DNA of 64,000 bases, taken from NCBI RefSeq assembly GCF_014196925.1, contig NZ_JACIEN010000010.1, positions 1 through 64,000 on the forward strand. The letters are read 5' to 3'. The notes beneath the pieces are model-generated. The model saw only the letters and a list, made by a program, of their open reading frames with translations, had not been told where the DNA came from and made no database searches. This document shows, piece by piece, positions 23,168 through 31,229 of this stretch. The translations under genes were made by a program, and so were the position numbers. How positions within the stretch are numbered: the first letter of the stretch is position 1; each line of letters starts with the position of its first letter. Source of the stretch: Chelatococcus caeni. GTDB taxonomy: Bacteria; Pseudomonadota; Alphaproteobacteria; Rhizobiales; Beijerinckiaceae.

Positions 23168-25411
23168 ATGCACACCGGCACCCATTCCACTGCGCATCTT
23201 CCGCAAGAAGCAGGCGGCTGCTGCGGCCATCACCACGCTCATGGCGAGCACGACCACGGGGCCCCCTCCGGCGGGGCCTCGCCGGCGGCCTTCACCTGGC
23301 GCGTCGAGGGGATGGACTGCGCGAGCTGCGTCGCGACCATCGACAAGGCGCTGTCGCGGCTGCCGGGTGTCTCGGGCGTCTCCGTTTCGCTCGCCCGCGA
23401 GACCGTCTCGCTGGACCTGGGCAACGGCACGAGCACCGGCGAGATCGAAGCGCTGCTCGGCCGCCTCGGCTATCGCGCCGCGCGCCTCGCGTCACCGGCG
23501 ACGCCGGGCGCAGCGACGCCGGCCGAGCCCCGCCGGGCCGCGTCACCGTCCTGGTGGGCGACCGGCAAGGGCCGCATCGCCATTGCGGCCGGGCTTCTCC
23601 TCCTCGTTGCCTACGGCGTCAGCCTGGCCGATGCGCGCCTCGCCGATGCCGCCTTCATCGTGGCGAGCCTCGTCGCCGCCGCGCCCATCGCCCGGACCGC
23701 GCTGCGCAAGGCCGTGGCCGGCGCGCCCATGACCATCGACATGCTGATGACGGTTGCCGTCATCGGCGCGCTCGTCATCGGCGCGGTGGAGGAGGCGGCC
23801 ATCGTCGTCTTCCTCTTCTCCGTCGGCGAGGTGCTGGAGGGCGTGGCGGCCGAGAAGGCCCGCTCCGGCATCCGTGCCCTTGCCGCCCTTGTCCCGCAGA
23901 CGGCCCTGCGCGAGACCGGTGGCCGGCTCGAAGGCGTGCCGGCCGAGGCCCTCGCCATCGGCGACGTCGTCGTGGTGCGCCCCGGCGACAGGGTGCCCGC
24001 CGATGGCGTCGTCCTCGAGGGGCGCTCGAGCCTCGACGAGGCGCCGATCACGGGCGAATCCGTGCCCGTCGCCAAGGGACCGGGGGACAAGGTCTTCGCC
24101 GGTGCCATCAACGCCGAGGCGGCCCTGCGCGTGACGGTGGAGGCGGGCGCCGCCGACAACCTCATCGCGCGCATCGTGCGCCTCGTCGAGGAGGCGCAGG
24201 ACGCCAAGGCGCCCACCGCCCGCTTCATCGACGATTTCGCCCGCTGGTACATGCCGCTCATCGTGGCGCTCGCCGCCGCGGTGGCGGTGGCGCCGCCGCT
24301 CGTCGCCGGCGGGGACTGGATGACGTGGATCTACCGCGGCCTGACGCTGCTGCTCATCGGCTGCCCCTGCGCGCTCGTCATCTCCGTACCCGCGGCCATG
24401 GCCTCGTCGTTGTCCTCGGCAGCGCGCAATGGCCTGCTCGTCAAGGGCGGCGCCGTCATCGAGCGGCTGGCGGGCATCGATACGGTGGCCTTCGACAAGA
24501 CGGGCACGCTGACCGTCGGCCGCCCGGTCGTCACCGACATCGTGCCCGTCGGCAGCCGTGACGCCGCCGGCCTCCTCGCCCTCGCCGCCGCGGTCGAGAG
24601 CCATTCCAGCCACCCGCTCGCCGCAGCCGTCGCGGCGCGTGCCGAAAGGGACGGCGTCCAGCCACCAGCGGCCTCGGATGTGCGCGCCCTGCCCGGCAGG
24701 GGCATGGAAGGAACGGTCGACGGCACACGCGTCTTCATCGGCGCGCCGCCCTTCGCCGCCGAAAGGGCGTCGCCCGACGACGCCTTGCGCGCGTCGATCG
24801 CGCGGCTGGAAGGCGAGGGCAAGACGGTCGTCGTCATCGTCGCCGGTGCCGAGGCGGCCGGGCTGCTCGCCCTGCGCGACGAGCCCCGGGCCGATGCGGC
24901 CGAGGCGGTCGCGGAACTCGGCGCGCTCGGCGTCGGCAGCCTCATGCTGAGCGGCGACAATCCGCGCACAGCGGCGGCCATCGCCGGCGCGCTGGGTGTC
25001 GAGGCAAGGGGCGGCATGTTGCCGGCGGACAAGGCCGCGGCCATCGGCGAGCTCGCCGCCCGGCGGCGCATCGCCATGGTCGGCGACGGCATCAACGATG
25101 CGCCGGCGCTGGCGCGGGCCCATGTCGGCATTGCCATGGGCGGCGGCACCGATGTGGCGCTCGAAGCCGCCGATGCGGCCCTGCTGCACGACCGGGTGCG
25201 CGACGTGCCGGTGCTGCTGCGCCTTTCGCGCGCGACCATGACCAACGTGCGCCAGAACATCGCCGTCGCCCTCGGGCTCAAGGCGCTCTTCCTCGTCACC
25301 ACGGTCGTCGGCGCGACGGGCCTGTGGATGGCCCTCCTCGCCGATACCGGCGCGACCGTGCTCGTCACGCTCAACGCCCTGAGGCTACTTGCGTTCTTCC
25401 GGAGGGCGTGA
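23168..25411 (+). CDS. Heavy-metal-translocating P1B-type ATPase (Zn/Cd/Pb type)
   Basis: 747 residues. The N-terminus is Cys/His-rich (GGCCGHHHAHGEHDHG) and is followed by one heavy-metal-associated domain with GMDCASC (about residue 49). The P-type core has TGES, the intramembrane CPC motif in IGCPCALVISVPAA, the phosphorylation site DKTGTLT, the SHPLA motif and the hinge GDGINDAPALA. A CPC with a His-rich tail and a downstream late-span Asp (LADTGATVLVTLNALRLL) fits the Zn2+/Cd2+/Pb2+ exporter subgroup (ZntA/CadA) rather than Cu. It should export toxic divalent metal from the cytoplasm, induced through the MerR-type promoter just upstream. Confidence 0.94.
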   Translation: MHTGTHSTAHLPQEAGGCCGHHHAHGEHDHGAPSGGASPAAFTWRVEGMDCASCVATIDKALSRLPGVSGVSVSLARETVSLDLGNGTSTGEIEALLGRLGYRAARLASPATPGAATPAEPRRAASPSWWATGKGRIAIAAGLLLLVAYGVSLADARLADAAFIVASLVAAAPIARTALRKAVAGAPMTIDMLMTVAVIGALVIGAVEEAAIVVFLFSVGEVLEGVAAEKARSGIRALAALVPQTALRETGGRLEGVPAEALAIGDVVVVRPGDRVPADGVVLEGRSSLDEAPITGESVPVAKGPGDKVFAGAINAEAALRVTVEAGAADNLIARIVRLVEEAQDAKAPTARFIDDFARWYMPLIVALAAAVAVAPPLVAGGDWMTWIYRGLTLLLIGCPCALVISVPAAMASSLSSAARNGLLVKGGAVIERLAGIDTVAFDKTGTLTVGRPVVTDIVPVGSRDAAGLLALAAAVESHSSHPLAAAVAARAERDGVQPPAASDVRALPGRGMEGTVDGTRVFIGAPPFAAERASPDDALRASIARLEGEGKTVVVIVAGAEAAGLLALRDEPRADAAEAVAELGALGVGSLMLSGDNPRTAAAIAGALGVEARGGMLPADKAAAIGELAARRRIAMVGDGINDAPALARAHVGIAMGGGTDVALEAADAALLHDRVRDVPVLLRLSRATMTNVRQNIAVALGLKALFLVTTVVGATGLWMALLADTGATVLVTLNALRLLAFFRRA

Positions 25412-25434
25412 CGCCGAGAAGGTACGCCGCCCTT

Positions 25435-25535
25435 TCCCTCCCCCCTTGCGGGGGAGGACAGGGAGGGGGGGCAGCTTGGCGGGCCGCAGTGCGCCTGCGT
25501 CACGACCCTCACCCCCACAGGGGTACGGGAGCCCC
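25435..25535. repeat. C-rich hairpin repeat (family B), copy 1
   Basis: 25435-25471 starts TCCCTCCCCCCTTGCGGGGG and matches 33772-33808 with only about three differences. Both begin with a hairpin of the form CCCCC-TTGYG-GGGGG. A weaker inverted end (CCCTCACCCCCACAGGGG) follows near 25506-25523. It fills the gap between the P-type ATPase and the convergent cysteine desulfhydrase-like gene and might also act as a transcription barrier for both. Confidence 0.75.
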
Positions 25536-25536
25536 G

Positions 25537-26664
25537 TCAGCAGGGTTGGGTCAGCGCGAGGCCGCAGCCGTCGAGGAAGCGCAGCATCTTCTCGCGCCAG
25601 GGCGCGGTGTCGATCCGGCGCTCGGCGAGCCAGGCCGGGTCGTAGTAGGTGGAGCTGTAGCGCTCGCCCGCGTCGCACAGCAACGTGACGACGGAGCCGC
25701 TGCGGCCGGCGGTCATCATTTCGCTGACGATGGTGGCGACGGCCCACATGTTGGTGCCGGTGGAGCCACCGACGCGCCGGCCGAGGAGTTCGCTCGTCAC
25801 CTGCATGGCTGCGATGCTCGCCGCATCCGGCACGGCGATCATCCGGTCCACCACCTCGGGCACGAAGGACGGCTCGGCGCGCGGCCGGCCGATGCCCTCG
25901 ATGATGCAGTCGCAGCGCTCGAGCTCCCTGAGGCTGCGGTCAGCATAATGGCGGTGGAAGATGGAGCCCTCGGGATCCGCCACGCACAGGCGCGTCGCGT
26001 GCTTCTGGTAGCGGATGTAGCGCCCGAGCGTCGCCGAGGTGCCGCCGGTGCCGGCCCCGCACACGAGCCAGGCCGGGATGGGCGCCGGCTCGAGGCGCAT
26101 CTGCGTGAAGATGGATTCGGCGATGTTGTTGTTGCCGCGCCAGTCCGTCGCCCGCTCCGCATAGGTGAACTGGTCGAGATAGTGGCCGCCGGTTTCCTCT
26201 GCGAGGCGGCGGGCCGTCTCGTAGACGGCCTTCGGATCGTCGACGAAATGGCTCTCGCCGCCATGGAAGGCGATGGCCGCCACCTTCTCCGGCGAGGTCG
26301 AGCGCGGCATCACGGCGATGAAGCGCAGGCCGAGCAGCCGGGCGAAATAGGCTTCCGACACCGCGGTCGAGCCGCTCGAGGCCTCGACCAGCGTCGTCGC
26401 GGGGCCGATGCGGCCGTTGCACAGGCCGTAGAGGATGAGCGAGCGGGCGAGCCGGTGCTTGAGGCTGCCGGTGGGATGGCTCGATTCATCCTTCAGGTAG
26501 AGCGTGATGCCGGGCGCCCTGGGCAGGTCGAGCCGCACCAGATGCGTGTCGGCCGAGCGGTTGAAATCCGCCTCGATGCGGGCAATCGCCTCGTTGAGCC
26601 AGGCGCGGCTGCAGATGCCCGCCGCGAGGGCGGACGGAAGTTCGTCGGCAGGATGGGTTCTCAT
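25537..26664 (-). CDS. PLP-dependent cysteine synthase/desulfhydrase family protein (Cds1-like)
   Basis: 375 residues of the fold-type II PLP family. The PLP lysine is in [12 protein letters not shown] (about residue 69), with [19 protein letters not shown] and the glycine loop [14 protein letters not shown]. Length and blocks such as [18 protein letters not shown] and [18 protein letters not shown] match the actinobacterial/proteobacterial Cds1 group (Mycobacterium Rv3684), which releases H2S from cysteine, rather than CysK. It may guard against excess cysteine or supply sulfide. It stands alone and convergent with the metal ATPase. Confidence 0.88.
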   Translation of the reverse strand: MRTHPADELPSALAAGICSRAWLNEAIARIEADFNRSADTHLVRLDLPRAPGITLYLKDESSHPTGSLKHRLARSLILYGLCNGRIGPATTLVEASSGSTAVSEAYFARLLGLRFIAVMPRSTSPEKVAAIAFHGGESHFVDDPKAVYETARRLAEETGGHYLDQFTYAERATDWRGNNNIAESIFTQMRLEPAPIPAWLVCGAGTGGTSATLGRYIRYQKHATRLCVADPEGSIFHRHYADRSLRELERCDCIIEGIGRPRAEPSFVPEVVDRMIAVPDAASIAAMQVTSELLGRRVGGSTGTNMWAVATIVSEMMTAGRSGSVVTLLCDAGERYSSTYYDPAWLAERRIDTAPWREKMLRFLDGCGLALTQPC

Positions 26665-26806
26665 GCGGCAAGACTAGTCGTCGATCGGCGCAAAGGGATT
26701 GCTTTGTGGCGCCCGTCCGCCCCGCTCGGGGGAATGGCATTCTCCCCCGGAGCGCCGCCGCGGGTCATCCTTGCGCTTTTGCGGCGCACCATCCGCCGTG
26801 ATCGAT

Positions 26807-26846
26807 AAAAAGCCGCCGGCCGGATGCGTCGGATCCGGCCGGCGGC
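26807..26846 (-). terminator. Strong intrinsic terminator reading leftward
   Basis: A perfect 14-bp stem (GCCGCCGGCCGGAT with ATCCGGCCGGCGGC) closes a 7-nt loop and is followed, on the minus strand, by TTTTTATCGAT. It lies in the 404-bp gap 26665-27068, about 220 bp after the SDR stop codon, and would end that transcript before the Cds1-like gene. A smaller hairpin (AGACCC/GGGTCT, 26879-26896) and a CTCGGGGGA/TCTCCCCCGGAG stem at about 26734-26753 also lie in the gap. I see no gene there. Confidence 0.8.
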
Positions 26847-27068
26847 GGCTGAAGGCTGCGCCCGTTGTGGCGCTTGTCAGACCCCCCTCCGGGTCTTCGC
26901 CGAAAGAAAAAGCATCAACCGTGCCAACTGCGACGCGGCCGGAAAGAGCCGGGTTTCCGTGCGCCTGCCCGGCCTGGACAATGCCGGAGGCGCCCGAAAA
27001 GGCGTCAGCTCATTTCGCAGCTGCACAATGCGGCGGCAGACGAAGCGCCGAAGTGGAGCGGGCCGCGA

Positions 27069-27845
27069 TCAGCTCAGCATCTGGGTATCGCCGCAGATCG
27101 AGATGGCCTGGCCGGAAATGGTGCGTCCGCGCGGGCTCGCGAGGAAGACGATCTGGTCGGCGATCTGCTGTGGGGTGACGTAATCCTTGATCGAGGTGAA
27201 GGAGAAGGCGCGCTCCTCCATCTCCTTGAAGCTCAGGCCGCGCTGCTGGGCCTTGGCCTCCAGCACGCGCCGCTGCCGGTCGCCGGCGACGAGGCCGGGC
27301 AGGATGGCGTTGACGCGGATGCGGTCCCCCCCGAGCTCGATGGCGAGCGACTTGGTGAAGCCGATGACGCCCCATTTCGCGGCGGCGTAGGGCGAGCGCA
27401 GCGCGAAGCCGAGGCGTCCCGCCACCGAGGCGAGATTGACGATGGAGGCGTTGCCGCTCTTCCTGAGGTGCGGCACGGCGAGGCGCGCGCAGTTGAACTG
27501 GCCGGTGAGGCACACGGCGACGCAGCGGTCCCAGTCCTCCGGGTTGATCTCGTCGACCTTGCCTGTCGGCCCGGCGATGCCGGCGTTGTTGACGAGCACG
27601 TCGAGCCCTCCGAGCGCGGCGAGGGCCTCCTCGAACAGCCGTGCGACCGAGGCCCGGTCCGCCACGTCGCAGGTGGAGCGCGTCAGGGCCGGATCGCTCC
27701 CGGCGAGCGCGTCGAGCGCCACCGTGTCGACGTCGCACACATGCACGCGGGCTCCCTCGCGCACGAAGGCGCGGGCGATTTCGAGGCCGATGCCGTTCGC
27801 GCCCGCTGTCACGAGTACACGCAGGCCCTTGATGTCGAGATCCAT
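27069..27845 (-). CDS. Short-chain dehydrogenase/reductase (SDR)
   Basis: 258 residues, classical SDR. It has TAGANGIG as nucleotide-binding loop, NNAG, Ser in NLASVAG, the catalytic YAAAK, and the C-terminal LASPRGRTISGQAISICGD. It shares its strand with the GntR regulator immediately upstream (30-bp gap) and is probably co-transcribed with it, next to a divergent ABC importer and the hydroxyacid dehydrogenase/BKACE genes. A role in oxidising the imported hydroxy compound or a side product is likely, but the substrate is unknown. ATG 27845 is supported by GGAGAGGGCA just upstream. Confidence 0.9.
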   Translation of the reverse strand: MDLDIKGLRVLVTAGANGIGLEIARAFVREGARVHVCDVDTVALDALAGSDPALTRSTCDVADRASVARLFEEALAALGGLDVLVNNAGIAGPTGKVDEINPEDWDRCVAVCLTGQFNCARLAVPHLRKSGNASIVNLASVAGRLGFALRSPYAAAKWGVIGFTKSLAIELGGDRIRVNAILPGLVAGDRQRRVLEAKAQQRGLSFKEMEERAFSFTSIKDYVTPQQIADQIVFLASPRGRTISGQAISICGDTQMLS

Positions 27846-27874
27846 TGCCCTCTCCGTTCCGTCCCTTTGGTTCG

Positions 27875-28573
27875 TCAGTCCGCGAGCTGCCCGCGGGAGA
27901 TGATGAAGTCCGCCGCGTTGCGGATGTCCTCGGCGATGGCGGCGCGGGCCGCCGCGCCGTCCTTCGCGATGATGGCGGCGAGCGCCGCGGCGTGCCGCTC
28001 CCGGGCCCCGCCGCTCGTCAGCCGGTCCGGATTGGCCCTGAGGTCGAGGTTGAGGATCGGCCCGACCTTGAGCCACAGCCCGCGGATGATCTCGACGAGG
28101 ATCGGCGAGCGCGCCGCCCCGTAGATCGCGAAATGCAGGTTCTTGTTGAGCTCGACCGACAGTGGCGCGTCGGGCTTCTCGGCATGGCTCTCCAGCCGGA
28201 AGGCCTCCTCGCAGCGGCCGATGGCGGCCAGGTCCTCGTCGTCGCGCAGCAGCGCCGCCTGCTCGGTGGCATAGCCCTCGATCTCGATGCGCACGCGCGC
28301 CAGGTCGCGGAATTGCTCGGTCGTCATGATCGGCACGCGCACGGCCCGGTTGGGCGCCACTTCGAGCGCCCCGTCCGCCACGAGACGGCTCACCGCCTCG
28401 CGCACCGGCATCATCGAGACGCCGAGCGCCTCGGCCGCGCCGCGCAGCGAGAGCTTGTCGCCCGGCGCGAGGCGGCCGGAGACGAGAAGCTCGCTCAGTT
28501 GCGCATAGGTCCGGTCGCCCAGGGTCTGGCGGGCAAGCGGCGCGATCTCGTTGAGGGCGGGGGCGAGCGGCAA
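27875..28573 (-). CDS. GntR-family regulator, FCD (FadR/VanR) subgroup
   Basis: About 232 residues. The winged helix-turn-helix lies in TYAQLSELLVSGRLAPGDKL to VSMMPVREAVSRLVADGALE, and the all-helical FCD domain has the metal/ligand residues in RVRIEIEGYATEQAA and NLHFAIYGAA. The proposed start is a TTG at 28573 with TTTTGAGG 6 nt upstream. The longer GTG at 28633 would put non-coding-looking, AT-rich sequence and a 12-bp palindrome into the protein. It should sense a carboxylic acid and control itself, the SDR, and the divergent transporter operon starting at 28806. Confidence 0.88.
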   Translation of the reverse strand: MPLAPALNEIAPLARQTLGDRTYAQLSELLVSGRLAPGDKLSLRGAAEALGVSMMPVREAVSRLVADGALEVAPNRAVRVPIMTTEQFRDLARVRIEIEGYATEQAALLRDDEDLAAIGRCEEAFRLESHAEKPDAPLSVELNKNLHFAIYGAARSPILVEIIRGLWLKVGPILNLDLRANPDRLTSGGARERHAAALAAIIAKDGAAARAAIAEDIRNAADFIISRGQLAD

Positions 28574-28623
28574 GGGTAACCTCAAAAAAGACTCGACATC
28601 AGCCGAGACATGGGAAAATCTAA

Positions 28624-28635
28624 CTGTGATCACAG
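28624..28635. promoter_or_regulatory. Palindromic operator candidate for the GntR regulator
   Basis: CTGTGATCACAG is a perfect 12-bp palindrome in the 232-bp region between the GntR gene and the divergent ABC operon. FCD-type GntR proteins usually bind short palindromes of about this size upstream of their own gene. It lies 51 bp upstream of the proposed TTG start. Binding by this regulator is inferred from position only. Confidence 0.45.
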
Positions 28636-28805
28636 ATCACGGCAAGCGCCGAACGCATCCGCTCAGAGATGCGACGCCTGCGGGGCTTCAGGCCCAAGTG
28701 ATTGGAGACGATCGATCGGCCACCGGGTGAGCGCATCGGGCGGCAGGTTGATCGGGGGATGGAAAACCACGCCGCAGGAAGCGGCCAAAGCCCAAGGGGG
28801 AGGTC

Positions 28806-30059
28806 ATGACAGTCAAGGATCATCTGTCCCGTCGCGGTCTGCTGAAGGGGGCGGCCGGCACCGCGCTCGTCGCCGGGCTCGGCATGCCGGCCATCGTGCG
28901 TGCCCAGTCCGACGTCATCCGCTTCGGCCACCTCACCCCGCGCACGGGCTTCCTCGGGCCGCTCGGTGAATATGCGGTCATGGCGGCCGATCTGGCGGTG
29001 GAGGAGATCAACGCCGCGGGCGGCATCCTCGGCCGCAAGGTCGAGATCCTGAAGGAGGATTCGGTCAATCCCCAGACGGCCTCGACCAAGGCCGAGCGCA
29101 TGGTGGAGCGCGACAAGGTGACCTGCATCGTGGGCGAGATCTCCTCGGCCTCCTGCCTCACCATCGCCCAGGTCGCCCAGCGCACGAAGACGCTCTTCGT
29201 CAACACCGGCGGCAATTCGGACGCATTGCGCGGCAAGGACTGCAAGCGCTTCATGTTCCATGTGGAATCGCAGAATTCCATGTATGTGAAATCGGTCGGC
29301 CGCTCGTTCATGCAGGAGGGGCTGGTCAAGGGCAAGAAGTGGTATTCGCTCACCGCCGACTATGCCTTCGGCCACGACCTGCTCTCGGTCGCCAAGCGCT
29401 TCATGGAGGCGAACGGCGGCGAGTTCGCGGGCGACGACCTCGTGCCGACGGACGCGACCGACTTCTCCGCCTATCTCATCAAGATCCGCTCGGCGAGCCC
29501 CGACCTCGTGGTGCTGAACCTCGCCGGCGCGCAGATCACCAACTTCCTCAAGCAATATGCCGAGTTCGGCCTCACCTTCCCGATCGGCGGCTTCGGCTTC
29601 GATACGGCGCTCGCCTGGGCGGCCGGCAAGGGCAATTTCGTCGGCACCTGGCCGGTGGTCTGGCACCATCTCCTCGAGACGCCCGGCTCGAAGGCCTTCA
29701 CCGAAGGCTTCGTCAAGAAATACGGCAAGCCGCCGGAGAACCAGGCCTGGGGCGACTACATCGCGCTCAAGATCATCGCCCAGTCGATGAACGAGCTGAA
29801 ATCGACGGAATCGCTGCAGCTCGTCGAACATTGGGAGAAGGGCGCCAAGTTCGACGTGCTGAAGACGCGCGAGGGCTATTTCCGCGATTTCGACCACCAG
29901 CTCATGCACGAGATGTATGCCGTGACAGCCCTGCCGGCGGACAAGGTTGAGAACCAGTGGGACATCTTCACCTCGTCCGGGCCTGTCCCTGGCCCCGACG
30001 AGCCGCTCGACGCCATCGCCGCGACGCGCGAGGAGAATGCCTGCACCTTCCCGGCGTGA
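28806..30059 (+). CDS. Branched-chain-type ABC transporter substrate-binding protein (Tat-exported)
   Basis: 417 residues. The N-terminus has a twin-arginine signal, LSRRGLLKGAAGTALVAGLG, cleaved near VRA-QSD, so the protein is probably folded before export. The mature part is a LivK-like Peripla_BP_6 protein: IRFGHLTPRTGFLGPLGEY, GRKVEILKEDSVNPQTASTK and SADLVV-type strands such as SPDLVVLNLAGAQ. Family members bind amino acids, amides or other short acids. It begins the transporter operon with permease LivH-like and the fused LivM-LivG-LivF-like protein. ATG 28806 follows GGGGGAGGTC. A repeat element lies between it and the permease gene. Confidence 0.92.
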   Translation: MTVKDHLSRRGLLKGAAGTALVAGLGMPAIVRAQSDVIRFGHLTPRTGFLGPLGEYAVMAADLAVEEINAAGGILGRKVEILKEDSVNPQTASTKAERMVERDKVTCIVGEISSASCLTIAQVAQRTKTLFVNTGGNSDALRGKDCKRFMFHVESQNSMYVKSVGRSFMQEGLVKGKKWYSLTADYAFGHDLLSVAKRFMEANGGEFAGDDLVPTDATDFSAYLIKIRSASPDLVVLNLAGAQITNFLKQYAEFGLTFPIGGFGFDTALAWAAGKGNFVGTWPVVWHHLLETPGSKAFTEGFVKKYGKPPENQAWGDYIALKIIAQSMNELKSTESLQLVEHWEKGAKFDVLKTREGYFRDFDHQLMHEMYAVTALPADKVENQWDIFTSSGPVPGPDEPLDAIAATREENACTFPA

Positions 30060-30109
30060 GGAGGAGCGCAACCGCCTCGCCGTGGGCTGGTTAAACGTGG
30101 TGGCGCGAT

Positions 30110-30256
30110 GATCCCTTCCCTTTGGGGGAGGGTGGATCGGTCCGAAGGACCGAGACGGGTGGGGTTATGGCCGGGATATCGCTTGCGGTGTCCGCCGGTG
30201 GCCCTCTCCGTTGCTGCTTCGCGGCGCCACCTCCCCCTAAGGGGGAGGATCAGGCC
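30110..30256 (+). repeat. Dispersed palindromic repeat (family A), intergenic copy
   Basis: Bounded by GATCCC near 30110 and GGGGGAGGATCAGGCC near 30256, it carries the same 41-bp core (30125-30165) as the element inside fdhA, with 41 of 41 bases identical. The interior (30166-30222) is diverged, and the far hairpin CCTCCCCCTAAGGGGGAGG (30230-30248) matches again. It fills most of the 280-bp gap 30060-30339 and lies inside the transporter operon, where it could fold as RNA and lower expression of the permeases relative to the binding protein. Confidence 0.88.
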
Positions 30257-30339
30257 GCCGGGACGCCAATGCCGATAGAGAGTTCAGGGTATGGCACGCC
30301 CCGCCGCCCAGCCGTTAACGACCGCCGGAGCATGACCTC

Positions 30340-31218
30340 GTGACCTTCACGCTCTTCCTGCAGCAGGTGCTCAACGGCCTGCTCGACGGTGTGTACTACC
30401 TTCTCATCGCGCTCGGCCTGTCGCTGATCTTCTCGCTCGGCGGCATCGTCAACCTGGCGCACGGCGCCTTCTATGCCATCGGTGCCTATCTCACGATCGT
30501 CCTGTCGCCCTATATCGGCTTCGGCGGCTCCTTCGTCGTCTCGCCGGTTGCGGTGGCGCTGCTCGGCGTCCTCATCGAGCGCGTCCTGTTCACGCGCTTC
30601 TACCGCACGGATCCGATCTATTCACTCCTGCTCACCTTCGGCCTCGCCATGGTCGCGGAGCAGGCGCTGCGCATGATCTTCGGCGCGCCGCCCTTGTCCT
30701 ATTCCATCCCGCCGGCCCTGCGCGGGCAGGTGTTCATCGGCGACTTCATCTATTCCTACTACCGCTCGATGCTGCTCGTTGTCGCGGTGGCCTGTATCGC
30801 CGGGCTCTGGTTCCTCCTGCAGAAGACCGCCTTCGGCCGCGTGGTGCGGGCCGGCGTGCAGAACCCGGACATGGTCGGCGCGCTCGGCATCTCGCTGCAG
30901 CCCTACATGTCGGCCGTGGCCGCGCTCGGCATCGGCCTTGCGGGCCTTGCCGGCGTGCTGCTCGCGCCGATCTATTCCGTCCATCCCGCCATGGGCGCGG
31001 AGATCATCACGCCGGCCTTCGTCGTCGTCGTCATCGGCGGCCTCGGCTCCTTCTGGGGCGTCGTCGTCGCGGCGGTGCTCGTCGGCCTCGTCAAGGGACT
31101 GATGGTGGCGGTCGGCTATTCCGCCGGCTCCACGGCCGCCATCTACCTCCTCATGTTCCTCGTCCTCCTGTTCAGGCCGCGCGGCCTGTTCGGCGAGCGC
31201 ATCACCCGCTTCGAGTGA
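30340..31218 (+). CDS. Branched-chain-type ABC transporter permease (LivH-like)
   Basis: 292 residues with about eight membrane spans and LivH signatures: QQVLNGLLDGVYYLLIALGL at the start, IVNLAHGAFYAIGAYL, the EAA-like loop GVQNPDMVGALGIS, and VVVVIGGLGSFWGVVVAAVL. The start is a GTG at 30340, because the nearby ATG at 30332 reads only three codons before a stop. Its stop codon (31216-31218) lies 11 bp before the next ATG, so it is coupled to the downstream fused transporter gene. Confidence 0.92.
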   Translation: MTFTLFLQQVLNGLLDGVYYLLIALGLSLIFSLGGIVNLAHGAFYAIGAYLTIVLSPYIGFGGSFVVSPVAVALLGVLIERVLFTRFYRTDPIYSLLLTFGLAMVAEQALRMIFGAPPLSYSIPPALRGQVFIGDFIYSYYRSMLLVVAVACIAGLWFLLQKTAFGRVVRAGVQNPDMVGALGISLQPYMSAVAALGIGLAGLAGVLLAPIYSVHPAMGAEIITPAFVVVVIGGLGSFWGVVVAAVLVGLVKGLMVAVGYSAGSTAAIYLLMFLVLLFRPRGLFGERITRFE

Positions 31219-31229
31219 GGCGCAGCACA

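Noticed and set aside
25435-25535. CRISPR-like or tandem repeat
   Set aside because: No regularly spaced direct repeats are present. The similarity is to one other dispersed inverted-repeat copy.
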